DNA of 64,000 nucleotides, from contig NZ_LT546028.1 of NCBI RefSeq assembly GCF_900078305.2, positions 296,947 through 360,946 on the forward strand. Reading direction: 5' to 3'. The DNA is from Corynebacterium bouchesdurhonense (lineage in GTDB: Bacteria > Actinomycetota > Actinomycetes > Mycobacteriales > Mycobacteriaceae). Below are positions 38,136 to 47,900 of the stretch, piece by piece. Under the pieces are notes generated by a model that worked only from the letters and a program-made list of their open reading frames with translations, did no database searches and was not told the DNA's origin. The first letter of the stretch is position 1; every line of letters begins with the position of its first letter. The position numbers were made by a program, and so were the translations under genes.

Positions 38136-39857
38136 GTGAATCTGATCCGCCTCACCGCCCGATTTGGCAGAAGCTACGCGGGCGAAATCACCGCTGTGAT
38201 CGTGTTACAGCTGGTCACTACCCTGGCCACGCTGTACCTGCCGGACCTCAACGCGGACATCATCAACAACGGCGTCGCGCAGGCGGACGTGGACTACATC
38301 TGGAGCGTCGGCCGGACGATGCTCCTTGTGGCGCTGCTGCAGGTCGCGGCGGCGGTCGCCGCAATGTGGTTCGCGTCTCGCGCCGCGATGCGCACGGGCC
38401 GCGACATCCGCACGGCGGTCTACGAACGGGTTTCCAGCTTCGACAGCGAGGACATGGCCCACTTCGGCACCGCCACCCTGATCACCCGCGCCACCAACGA
38501 CGTGCAGCAGGTGCAGATGACGTTCCTGTTGTTCCTCAACTTCATGGTGGCGGCGCCGATCATGGCCGTCGGCGGCATCATCATGGCGCTGCGCCAGGAC
38601 GCGGGGATGTCCTGGCTGGTGGTCACGGCTGTGATCGTCCTGACCGTGGTGGTGGGCATCATCGCCGCCGTGCTGATGCCGCTGTTCAAGCGGATGCAGG
38701 CCAAGCTGGACAACATCAACGGCTTGCTGCGCGAGCAGATCGCGGGCATTCGGGTGGTGCGCGCATTCGGCCGTGAGGACTACGAGGCGGCGCGCTTCGC
38801 GGAGGCGAACCAGCAGATCACGCGACTGAGCCTGAACATCGGCCGCGTCTTCGTCACCATGTTCCCGGTGATCATGCTGATTCTGAACCTGGCCACCGCC
38901 GCCGTGCTGTGGTTCGGCGGCCACCGCGTGGATCAGGGCCTGGTGGAGGTGGGCTCGCTCACCGCGTTCATGCAGTACCTGATGCAGATCCTCATGGCGG
39001 TGATGATGGGCGTGTTCATGCTGATGATGCTGCCGCGCGCCATCGTCTGCGCGGACCGCGTGGAGGAGGTGCTGACGCACGAGGCCGGGCGCGTTGCGGG
39101 GGGCAGTGCGGGGGCGGGCGGGGCGCCAATAAGCAAAGGCTCCGTCCGGTTCGCCGACGTCTCCTACACGTACCCGGGCGCGGAGCAGCCGGTGCTGGAG
39201 CGCGTCTCGTTCGAGGCGCATCCCGGCACCACCACGGCGATCATCGGCGCGACCGGCGCCGGCAAGACCACGTTGGTGGGGTTGCTGCCGGGGTTGTACT
39301 CACCTAGCTCGGGGCAGGTGCTTATCGACGCCACCCCCGTCACCGCCATCCCCCGGGAGGACCTAGTCGGCGCGGTGGCCATGGTGCCGCAGAAGCCGTG
39401 GCTGTACTCCGGCACCGTGGCGAGCAACCTGCGCATGGGCAAGGCGGACGCCACCGACAAGGAGCTGTGGGACGCCCTGCGCATCGCCCAGGCCGACTTC
39501 GTGGACAACCTGGAGATGCCCATCTCGCAGGGCGGCACCAACGTGTCCGGCGGGCAGCGCCAGCGGCTGTGCATCGCGCGGATGCTGGTGTCGGATGCGA
39601 AGGTGTACGTCTTCGACGACTCGTTTAGCGCGCTCGACGCCCTGACCGAGGCGAAGCTCAACGCCGCGATGCGCGAGACCGTGCGGGACAAAACTGTGAT
39701 TGTGGTGGCGCAGAAGGTGTCCTCCATCCAGCACGCGGACCAGATCCTGGTGATGGAGGCCGGGCGCATCGTGGCGCGCGGCACGCACGAGGAGCTGCTC
39801 GCATCCAGCGAGACCTACCGGGAGATCGTCGACAGCCAGGCGGAGGTGCGCGCGTGA
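38136..39857 (+). CDS. ABC exporter subunit with degenerate ATP site
   Basis: 573-residue half-transporter: membrane domain of six helices (about 15-300) fused to an ATPase domain (about 335-573). The Walker A is GATGAGKTT and the signature NVSGGQRQR, but the catalytic Glu is replaced by Asp (VFDDSFSALD) and the H-loop His by Gln (VVAQKVSS). This is the pattern of the non-hydrolysing half in heterodimeric exporters such as TM287/288. GTG 38136 follows AAAGG. It overlaps the next gene by four bases. A linker before the ATPase (GGAPISKGS) sits on a variant of the dispersed motif. Substrate unknown, possibly drugs or lipids. Confidence 0.93.
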   Translation: MNLIRLTARFGRSYAGEITAVIVLQLVTTLATLYLPDLNADIINNGVAQADVDYIWSVGRTMLLVALLQVAAAVAAMWFASRAAMRTGRDIRTAVYERVSSFDSEDMAHFGTATLITRATNDVQQVQMTFLLFLNFMVAAPIMAVGGIIMALRQDAGMSWLVVTAVIVLTVVVGIIAAVLMPLFKRMQAKLDNINGLLREQIAGIRVVRAFGREDYEAARFAEANQQITRLSLNIGRVFVTMFPVIMLILNLATAAVLWFGGHRVDQGLVEVGSLTAFMQYLMQILMAVMMGVFMLMMLPRAIVCADRVEEVLTHEAGRVAGGSAGAGGAPISKGSVRFADVSYTYPGAEQPVLERVSFEAHPGTTTAIIGATGAGKTTLVGLLPGLYSPSSGQVLIDATPVTAIPREDLVGAVAMVPQKPWLYSGTVASNLRMGKADATDKELWDALRIAQADFVDNLEMPISQGGTNVSGGQRQRLCIARMLVSDAKVYVFDDSFSALDALTEAKLNAAMRETVRDKTVIVVAQKVSSIQHADQILVMEAGRIVARGTHEELLASSETYREIVDSQAEVRA

Positions 39858-41815
39858 GCGAGCAGATGACGGACGAGCAGCTGGCCGAGTACGAGGAGAA
39901 GATGGCCGGCGACCAGTTCTCCAACAACGCGCCGCGCAAGGCGAAGCGGTTCTGGCCTTCCGCCAAGCGGCTTTTGGGGCTGCTGGCCCCGCACAAGGCG
40001 GCGCTTGCGGCCGTGCTGGTGATGAACGCGGCCTCGGTGGTGCTGGCGGTCTACGCCCCGCGCGTGATGGGGCGCGCCATGGACGTGATCTTCTCCGGCG
40101 TGGTGTCCAAGCAGATGCCGCCGGGCACCACGCGGGAGCAGGCCGTGGACGGCCTGCGCGCCGCGGGGCAGGATCGCTTCGCCGATATGGCCGCCGCGAT
40201 GGACCTCCACCCCGGCTCCGGCATCGACTTCGACCACCTGCGCGAGCTGATTGTCACCGTGCTGGCGCTCTACCTGCTCTCCAGCCTGCTGATGTGGGCG
40301 CAGGGCGCGATTTTGAACCGGCTGGTCATGCGCACGGTGTTCGACCTGCGCGAGCGGGTGGAGGCAAAGATCAACCGCCTGCCCCTGCGCTACTTCGACA
40401 CCCGCCAGCGCGGCGACGTGATGAGCCGCACCACCAACGACGTGGACAACGTGCAGCAGGCGCTGCAGCAGTCCCTGGCCTCCCTGTTCAACGCGGTACT
40501 CACGCTGGTGGGCATCATCGTGATGATGTTCGCCATCTCGTGGCAGCTGGCGCTGGTGGCGCTTCTGGCCATCCCGCTCACCGGCGCGGTGATGGGCGTG
40601 GTGGGCACGCGCTCGCAGGCGCAGTTCACCACCCAGTGGAAGGCCACGGGCGAGGTAAACGGGCACGTGGAGGAGGCCTTCTCCGGCCACGACGTGGCGG
40701 TGATCTTCGGCCGCACCGACCAGCTCCGCACCGAGTTCGACGCCCGCAACGAGGAGCTCGCCGGGGCCGCGCAGAAGGCGCAGTTCCTGGCCAACTCGAT
40801 GCACCCGACCATGCAGTTCATCTCCTACCTCTCGTACGTGGCCATCGCGGTCCTCGGCGGGGTGAAGGTGGCCTCCGGCAAGCTGACCTTGGGCGACGCC
40901 ACCGCGTTTATCCAGTACTCCCGACAGTTCAACCAGCCGCTCGGCGAGATCGCGGGCATGATGCAGATGCTCCAGTCCGGCGTTGCCTCCGCCGAGCGCG
41001 TCTTCGAGTTGCTGGACGCCGAGGAGGAGGGTGAGGAGGGTGCCCCGGGGGCGTCGGCAAGCAAGCGCGCGGAGGGCCTCGTGGAGTTCCGCGACGTGGC
41101 CTTCTCCTACACCGACGAGCCCCTGATCCGGGACCTGAACCTGCGCGTGGAGCCCGGCCAGACAGCGGCGATCGTGGGCCCCACGGGCGCCGGCAAGACC
41201 ACGCTGGTGAACCTGATCATGCGCTTCTACGACGTGGACGCGGGCGCCATCACCCTCGACGGCACCGACATCCGCGACATGAGTCGCGCCGAGCTGCGCT
41301 CCCAGATCGGCATGGTGCTCCAGGACGCCGTGCTGTTCAAGGGCACGATCATGGACAACATCCGCTACGGCAAGCTCGACGCCACGGACGAGGAGGTCAT
41401 CGCCGCCGCGAAGGCCACGTACGTGGACCGCTTCGTGCGCTCGCTGCCGGACGGCTACCACACCCAGGTGGACCAGGACAGCGGCTCCATTTCCGCCGGC
41501 GAGCGCCAGCTGATCACCATCGCCCGCGCCTTCCTCTCCCAGCCCGCACTGCTGATCCTGGACGAGGCCACCTCCTCGGTGGACACCCGCACCGAGGTCT
41601 TGGTGCAGCAAGCGATGAACGCCCTGCGGTCCAGCCGCACCTCCTTTGTGATTGCGCACCGCTTGTCGACGATCCGGGACGCCGACGTGATCCTGGTCAT
41701 GGATCACGGGCGGATTGCCGAGCAAGGCACGCACGAGGAGCTGCTGGCGGCGAAGGGCGCCTACTACCGGCTGCACCAGTCCCAGTTCAGCGGCGATGAC
41801 GCAAGCGGCGACTAA
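39854..41815 (+). CDS. ABC exporter subunit with catalytic ATP site
   Basis: 653-residue partner of the preceding subunit. Six-helix membrane domain (about 30-370) with an N-terminal cytosolic segment, and an extracytoplasmic loop longer than usual (about 85-125). The ATPase domain has Walker A GPTGAGKTT, Walker B with catalytic Glu (LLILDEATSSVD) and H-loop His (IAHRLSTI). Its own signature is altered (SISAGERQL). Together with the first subunit this gives one active and one degenerate ATP site. GTG 39854 overlaps the first gene's stop (GTGA). The linker GASASKR before the ATPase is encoded by a copy of the dispersed motif. Confidence 0.94.
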   Translation: MSEQMTDEQLAEYEEKMAGDQFSNNAPRKAKRFWPSAKRLLGLLAPHKAALAAVLVMNAASVVLAVYAPRVMGRAMDVIFSGVVSKQMPPGTTREQAVDGLRAAGQDRFADMAAAMDLHPGSGIDFDHLRELIVTVLALYLLSSLLMWAQGAILNRLVMRTVFDLRERVEAKINRLPLRYFDTRQRGDVMSRTTNDVDNVQQALQQSLASLFNAVLTLVGIIVMMFAISWQLALVALLAIPLTGAVMGVVGTRSQAQFTTQWKATGEVNGHVEEAFSGHDVAVIFGRTDQLRTEFDARNEELAGAAQKAQFLANSMHPTMQFISYLSYVAIAVLGGVKVASGKLTLGDATAFIQYSRQFNQPLGEIAGMMQMLQSGVASAERVFELLDAEEEGEEGAPGASASKRAEGLVEFRDVAFSYTDEPLIRDLNLRVEPGQTAAIVGPTGAGKTTLVNLIMRFYDVDAGAITLDGTDIRDMSRAELRSQIGMVLQDAVLFKGTIMDNIRYGKLDATDEEVIAAAKATYVDRFVRSLPDGYHTQVDQDSGSISAGERQLITIARAFLSQPALLILDEATSSVDTRTEVLVQQAMNALRSSRTSFVIAHRLSTIRDADVILVMDHGRIAEQGTHEELLAAKGAYYRLHQSQFSGDDASGD

Positions 41816-41825
41816 GGTGGGTCCC

Positions 41826-42479
41826 ATGAGCTCCGCCTTCCAGCCCGACCACATCCGCCTGTCCGACGCCGAGCGCGCCGACGCCATGAGCGCGCTCGGT
41901 CATGCCCTCGGCGAGGGCCGGCTCACGCTGGCCGAGTACGACGAACGCTGCCGCGACGTGGCCGCCGCCCAGCTGCGATCCGAGCTGGAGCCGCTGTTCG
42001 CGGACATCCCGCAGCGCCCGGGCGAGCACCGGGCGGGCGAGCACGAGGCGGGGGCGCCGGCCGGGGTGCCCGCGCCGCAGGCCCCCAGCGAGATGGCGGT
42101 GTACACCGCCCGCGAGGTGGTGGAGACCAGGCGCCAGGGGCAGAAGAAGCGCTTCGGCGCGTTCCTTTTGGGTTCCATCGGCTCGCTGGCCGGGGTGATC
42201 GTGTTCGGCAGCGCCCAGCTCGAGGTCCTCGCCGGGCTCACCTTCCTGCTCATCCCCACCCTGTTCGTGCTGCTCTACGTGATGAAGGTGGGCCCGGACG
42301 ACTGGTACACGCCGACGGTGAGGCAGTTGGAACGGTATCGTCGACAAGCGATGCGCGCACAGCAACTCGAGCTGGAGACGCAGCGCAAGCTGGAGCGGCA
42401 GGACCAGCTCAACCAGCTGACCGGCGACGCGATCGGGCTGGCCCAGAACACGGTGAACCGCTTCAAGCCGCGGGGCTAG
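41826..42479 (+). CDS. DUF1707 domain membrane protein
   Basis: 217 residues. The N-terminal DUF1707 (SHOCT-like) domain is at about 8-60 (IRLSDAERADAMSALGHALGEGRLTLAEYDERCRDVAAA), a common actinobacterial module of unknown function. A Pro/Ala linker, two transmembrane helices (about 118-160: FLLGSIGSLAGVIVFGSAQL onward) and a basic, amphipathic C-terminal helix follow. ATG 41826 lies 10 bases after the ABC gene stop, and the next gene starts 9 bases after its stop, so it may belong to the same transcript. A copy of the dispersed motif (42340) encodes YRRQAM. Confidence 0.85.
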   Translation: MSSAFQPDHIRLSDAERADAMSALGHALGEGRLTLAEYDERCRDVAAAQLRSELEPLFADIPQRPGEHRAGEHEAGAPAGVPAPQAPSEMAVYTAREVVETRRQGQKKRFGAFLLGSIGSLAGVIVFGSAQLEVLAGLTFLLIPTLFVLLYVMKVGPDDWYTPTVRQLERYRRQAMRAQQLELETQRKLERQDQLNQLTGDAIGLAQNTVNRFKPRG

Positions 42480-42488
42480 GATTGCCCC

Positions 42489-43718
42489 ATGCAAAAGCAC
42501 CGCCACTTCGATCAGGCCGAGAAACTCAAGAACGTCTTCTACGACATCCGCGGCCCGGTGTCCGCCACCGCGGAGCAGATGGAGCGCGACGGCCACACCA
42601 TTTTGAAGCTGAACACCGGCAACCCGGCCATCTTCGGCTTTGAGGCGCCGGACGTGATCATGCGCGACATGATTGCCAACCTGCCCACCTCGCAGGGCTA
42701 CACCACCTCCAAGGGCATCATCTCTGCCCGGCGCGCAGTGGTGACGCGCTACGAGGTGATCGACGGGTTCCCCGCCTTCGACGTGGACGACGTGTACCTG
42801 GGCAACGGCGTGAGCGAGCTGATCAGCATGGTCACCCAGGCACTGCTCAACGACGGCGACGAGATCCTCATCCCCGCCCCCGACTACCCGCTGTGGACGG
42901 CCGCCTCCACGCTGGCCGGCGGCAAGGTGGTGCACTACCTGTGCGACGAGGAGGATGACTGGAACCCCTCGCTGGAGGACATCCGCGAGAAGATCACGCC
43001 GCGCACCAAGGCGATCGTGGTAATCAACCCGAACAACCCCACCGGCGCGGTGTACTCGCGCGAGGTGCTGGAGGGCATCGCCGACATCGCGCGCGAGCAC
43101 GAGCTGATGGTGCTCGCCGACGAGATTTACGATCGCGTGCTTTACGACGACGCCCAGCACACCTCCATGGCCGAAGTCGCCCCCGACCTGTTGTGCGTGA
43201 CGTTCAACGGCCTGTCCAAGGCGTACCGGGTGTGCGGGTACCGCGCCGGCTGGATGATCATCACCGGCCCGCGCCGCCGCGCCCACGGCTTCATCGAGGG
43301 CCTCGACCTGCTCGCCGGCACCCGCCTGTGCGCGAACGTGCCCGGCCAGCACGCCATCCAGGTGGCGCTCGGCGGCCGCCAGTCCATCTACGAACTCACC
43401 GCCGAGGGCGGGCGCCTGCACAAGCAGCGCGACGTGGCGGTGAAGAAGTTGCGCGAGATCCCCGGCGTGTCCGTGGTGGAGCCGAAGGGTGCGCTCTACT
43501 GCTTCCCCAAGGTCGACGCCGAGATGTACAACATCCACGACGACGAGAAGTTCATGCTCGACCTGCTCAAGGCCGAGAAGATCCTGATGGTCCAGGGCAC
43601 CGGCTTCAACTACCCCACCCCGGACCATTTCCGCGTGGTGACCTTGCCGTGGGCGTCCCAGCTGGAGAACGCCATCGAGCGCCTGGGCAACTTCTTGAGC
43701 GACTACCACCAGCACTAA
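42489..43718 (+). CDS. alaT: Alanine aminotransferase (class I PLP enzyme)
   Basis: 409-residue aminotransferase of the AlaT type, interconverting alanine and 2-oxoglutarate with pyruvate and glutamate; it can also act with valine. Fold type I motifs are seen: NPNNPTGAVYS (about 180-190), ADEIYDRVLYDD with Asp211, and the PLP lysine Lys244 in FNGLSKAYRVCGYRAGW. The C-terminal domain ends with FRVVTLPWASQLENAIERLG. ATG 42489 begins MQKHRHFDQAEKLKNV, as in corynebacterial AlaT. Housekeeping gene without anomalies. Confidence 0.95.
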   Translation: MQKHRHFDQAEKLKNVFYDIRGPVSATAEQMERDGHTILKLNTGNPAIFGFEAPDVIMRDMIANLPTSQGYTTSKGIISARRAVVTRYEVIDGFPAFDVDDVYLGNGVSELISMVTQALLNDGDEILIPAPDYPLWTAASTLAGGKVVHYLCDEEDDWNPSLEDIREKITPRTKAIVVINPNNPTGAVYSREVLEGIADIAREHELMVLADEIYDRVLYDDAQHTSMAEVAPDLLCVTFNGLSKAYRVCGYRAGWMIITGPRRRAHGFIEGLDLLAGTRLCANVPGQHAIQVALGGRQSIYELTAEGGRLHKQRDVAVKKLREIPGVSVVEPKGALYCFPKVDAEMYNIHDDEKFMLDLLKAEKILMVQGTGFNYPTPDHFRVVTLPWASQLENAIERLGNFLSDYHQH

Positions 43719-43740
43719 GTTTCGCGGTTCCAAAAAATTG

Positions 43741-43764
43741 CCAAACTTCCACGCGGAAGTTTGG
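43741..43764. promoter_or_regulatory. Perfect palindrome before the second fic gene
   Basis: CCAAACTTCC-ACGC-GGAAGTTTGG, arms of 10 bp, ending 18 bases before the ATG at 43782. Its position over the likely promoter and its perfect symmetry suggest an operator for a dimeric repressor. Many fic genes are autoregulated through HTH domains, so the Fic protein itself is one candidate regulator. Confidence 0.65.
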
Positions 43765-43781
43765 TGGTAGGCTTGCGCGTC

Positions 43782-44957
43782 ATGGCGTGGGCACGGGTTG
43801 AGTACGAGACGCTGCCGTGGGTGAGCGGGGGTCGAGAGCTCTCCCGCCGCTCCGCGCGGAACACGCCGCGCACATACGAGAGCGCGCTCGTCCCCCCAAT
43901 CGCGCATGCGAAGCTCGAGCTCCAGGGCAGTACCGTTGCGCTGGTAGAGCAGGCCGCTATCGCCGCTTCGCGTTTCGACGCTACCGAGGCTCACCGCATC
44001 CTGCCATTCACTCCGCTGTTACTGCGCAGCGAATCGGTGGCGTCGAGCCGAATCGAGCACCTCACCTCCTCCGCGCGCAAAATCCTTGAAGCTGAAGTGA
44101 CCGGCCGGGGCAGCGCCAACGCCGCGTTGATCGCGGCCAACACCCGCCAGATGGCGGCCGCAATCGAGCACAGCGGTGCGACGGTTGAAGGCATCCTCGA
44201 GATGCACCGGGTCCTGCTCGCGGAATCGGCCCCAGACATCGCCGGCGCGTTTAGGCAGCAGCCGGTGTGGATCGGCGGAAGCGACCATCATCCCGGCGGC
44301 GCGTTGTTCGTTCCTCCCCACCAACGCCATGTCGCAGGGCTGGTGGCTGACCTCGAGGCATTCATGGCTCGGCGCGACCTCCCGGTGCTTGCACAAGCTG
44401 CAATCGCGCACGCCCAGTTTGAAACCATCCACCCGTTCGCCGACGGCAACGGACGCACCGGTCGCGCACTCATGCACGCGATCCTGCGGGCGCGGGGTGT
44501 GACCACCAGTGTGGCCATGCCCATCTCTGCGGGACTGCTTGCCCGGGTGGAGGATTACTTCGCTGCGCTGGATGCCTACCGCGACGGCAATGTGGAACCG
44601 ATCGTGAAGTTGACGGCCCACGCCACTCTCGACGCCGTGGACCGCGGATCCTGGTTAGCTGCCGGGCTGCTGGACATCCGCGCGGAGTGGGACAGCATCC
44701 TCACCGCGCGCAAGGACGCCCTGGCGTGGCAGGTGCTCGACCTGCTCATCCGGCGGCCTGTGCTCACCACCGCAGCCGTGACGGAAGAGTTCGCGGTGTC
44801 AGCGGAGACTGCCCGCAACGCGTTGGACCGCCTGGAAGCCGACGGAATTGCCGTTTCTTCCCAGGTGGACAAGCGCCAGCGGGCCTGGCGCTCCCCTGAC
44901 GTGCTTTCGCTTCTCGACGACTTCGCCGCCGCAGCCGGCCGCCGCACCCCGGGCTAG
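43782..44957 (+). CDS. Fic family protein with C-terminal winged-helix domain
   Basis: 391 residues. A DUF4172-like N-terminal segment, then the Fic core with HPFADGNGRTGRALMHAI (about 220-237) and the upstream flap region (VWIGGSDHHPGGALFVPP). The inhibitory motif is only partly kept (SSRIEH, with His where Gly/Asn is expected). The C-terminal region (about 315-391: WQVLDLLIRRPVLTTAAVTEEFAVSAETARNALDRLEADGI) is a winged helix, consistent with DNA binding. ATG 43782 follows the palindrome at 43741. Unrelated in sequence detail to the fic at 36877, so it is a separate acquisition rather than a recent duplication. Confidence 0.9.
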   Translation: MAWARVEYETLPWVSGGRELSRRSARNTPRTYESALVPPIAHAKLELQGSTVALVEQAAIAASRFDATEAHRILPFTPLLLRSESVASSRIEHLTSSARKILEAEVTGRGSANAALIAANTRQMAAAIEHSGATVEGILEMHRVLLAESAPDIAGAFRQQPVWIGGSDHHPGGALFVPPHQRHVAGLVADLEAFMARRDLPVLAQAAIAHAQFETIHPFADGNGRTGRALMHAILRARGVTTSVAMPISAGLLARVEDYFAALDAYRDGNVEPIVKLTAHATLDAVDRGSWLAAGLLDIRAEWDSILTARKDALAWQVLDLLIRRPVLTTAAVTEEFAVSAETARNALDRLEADGIAVSSQVDKRQRAWRSPDVLSLLDDFAAAAGRRTPG

Positions 44958-44990
44958 CCGGGGTGCGCGTCGCTCACCGTAGGTGGTCAA

Positions 44991-47900
44991 CTACCGGCTA
45001 GTCGGCTCAGCCGGCCGCGCGCCCTGCACGGTGGTAAGACCAGCAGACGGCCTCCCCGTGGTGGCACGTACGTACCGGGGAGCGTTCTTCTTCGAGTCGA
45101 TCGAGGATCCGCCCTCGATATCGATGGCGGTGAACGCCTTGCCCGGCTCAGCAGAGCACCAGTCGTAGAGCACCGCGCTTGCGGCAATCACGGCAAGCAC
45201 AATGCCGCCGAACTTGCCCAGCTGCTGGATCTCCGGACGGTTCACGAACGACTGCAGCTGCTGGTTCGCGGCGTTGACCTGCTGCACCAGGCGCTCGTAC
45301 TCCTCGTTCCGGTAGCCCTGGCGGCCGAAGCCGAAGTCCGGCGTGTTGCGGCGGATCTCCTCCTGCAACTGCGCGTTCATCTGGTTCAGCTGCGATTGGA
45401 ACTGGCCGATGTACGGCTCGGCGATCTTGCCGCCGACTTGGCCCAGCAGCGCGATCGGGATGGCCCACAGGATCGGGGAACGCACCGCGTTGCTGAAGCA
45501 GCGCTGCACCACGTCGTTGCCCGAGGACTGCTTGGGATCGGTCGCCGTAGGCGTTGCAGTCGTGGTGGTCGTCTCCGTGTCCGTTTCCGTGGTCGCTGGG
45601 CGGTAGGAACCGGTGATCGTGTACGGGTTGTTCGGGCGGGTGCCGTCGGTGTGGGTATAGTCGATCTCCACCTTGGTCAGCTCGCCGGTGAAACCGTCCT
45701 TCGGTGCGAAGTGGACGGAGCCTTCATCGTCGATGGTCCAGGTGCCCTGATCTGGGATGGTGAGGGTGCGGTGGTCGTCGCTAAGCAAACTGCCCTCTAC
45801 CGGACGGAACTGCAACGTGCGGTTGTCCACTGCCTCGTCTTGGATGACTACCTTAATTTCGGTGCCCTGCAGCGTGTCCACGCGGGCGCTGCCGGCGGTG
45901 AACTCCACGCGGGAGTTGTCGACCGTGGTCGTGGCCGTTGTTGCCTGTGTGATGGTGACCGGATCCGGCGTCACGGTGGTCGGGTCCTGCGTGACCGTGA
46001 CCGGTGCCGGGGTGACCGTGACCGCGATGGTTTCCGTGCCGCCCGGGATGGTCGTGACCACGGGTTCCGGGGTCGCGGTAACCGGCTCGGGGGTGACCGT
46101 CAGGGTCGTGGTGACCGCTGGCTTGCCCGGCACGGTGATGGTGGTGGTGACCGGCTCGCGCTCGATCGTGATCGGCGCCGCGGTGACCGTGACCGGCTGC
46201 GGCTCCCTGACCTGGGTGACCGTGGTTTCGATCGGGTCCGGAGTCACCGTCACTGTGGGTGGGGTGACCGTGACCGGCTCGGCGGTGACCGTTGTGGTGA
46301 CGACCGGGTTCGTCGCCGTGATCACGTCAGTGACGCGCTCGGTGACGGTCGGAGGGGTGACCGTGGTGAGCTCGGTGGTGGTTTCGGTAGACGTGGTTGT
46401 CTTGGTCTCGGTGGCCGGCAAGTCATAACCGACGGTGATGGTCGCTGGTGCGTGCGCTTTCACACCGTCACTGGTGTACGCCGTGTAGCTCACCGAGTTT
46501 GGGTTTCCGGTGAAGCCGTCTTCCGGCGTGAACGTGAACGTGCCGTTGTGTACTGTCCACGTGCCCTGGCCCGGTACCACCAAGGTGGTGACCTCCTGGC
46601 CGGTGCTGGACACGATGCGGACGGAGTCGCGCTTCACGGCATCCGAGTACTTCGGTGTGACGGAAGCCGGGCCCGGCGTGCGCACGACGCGCTCGGCGTC
46701 GGACAGCGCAAGGTCGGCGACCACAATGGTGGTGGACGAGATCGTGGTCGGCGCGGCCAGCGTCTCGGTGATGGTCGTCGGCGTGCCGTTGACCGTGGTG
46801 GTCTTTTCTACCGTCGTCGGCACCTCCGTGGTCACCGTCACCGGCGCCGCCGTGATCACCTGCGTTTGGGTCACAGTGGTTGGGGTGCCGTTGATGGTGG
46901 TAGGCACCTCGACTGTGGTGGTTACCGGGGTCGCGGTCTCGGTCACTGTTGTCGGCACGGCCGTGGTGAGGGTGGTCGGCACCTCGGATACGACGGTCGT
47001 CGGTACAACCGTCGTCTGAGTGACGGTCGTCGGCGTGCCATTAACCGTCGTGGGCACTTCAACGGTGGTCGGAACTTTCGAGGTGACCGTGGTTGGCACC
47101 GTGGTCACGACGGTCGTCGGAACCTCCGTTGTCACCGTTACCGGTGCGGCTGTTTCCGTTTGGGTTGCGGTGGTGAGAACGCTCTGGGTTGTCCTGCCGG
47201 TCACCGACACCTGGTACGTGGTGGTCTCCGTTGCGCCCGTCGCGGTGGTGGCCCGCACGGTCACCGGGTCAGGGGTTCCGCTGAAGTCCTTCGCCGGGGT
47301 GAAGGTTACAACGCCCGTCGCAGGGTCGATGGTGAAGGTGCCGTCGGCAGTTTCGATCGTGTTGTCCGTCGCGCCAGGCAGCGAGTACGTGATGGTCCAG
47401 GTGCCCGGGAACGACGGGAACATCTCCGCGCCAGTCTTCGAGGTCTGGGTCTGATTCACATCGCCAGTGCTTATCGACGGAGACGTCCTCGGCGAGCGGT
47501 AGTCGCCGGAGACCGTGCCCGTGTCGGTGGACTGTACGCCATTGGCGTTTTTCGCCGTGTAGTTCACCGGGGTCGGAGTGCCGTAGAAACCGTCTACCGG
47601 GGTGAACGTGAAGGTGCCGTTGTTATCGACGGTCCAGGTTCCCTGCCCGTCGACCTTGAGTTCCTTGCCTGCGGGTTTCCCGTCGGCACCGACGAACTCC
47701 ACCGTGGACTTATCGACCGTGTCCAGGTACCTCGGCGTGACCTTCAGGGGGCTGCCGATGTTGCCGAGCACGGAGGCGTCGTAAAGGTGCACATCCACCG
47801 GCTCAACGACGGCGGTGTACTTCGCCGTCGGCGTGCCCTGCGCGTTCACGATCCCGATGCCGACTGACTGCGCCGTGCCGACGAACGCCGGCTCGGGGGT

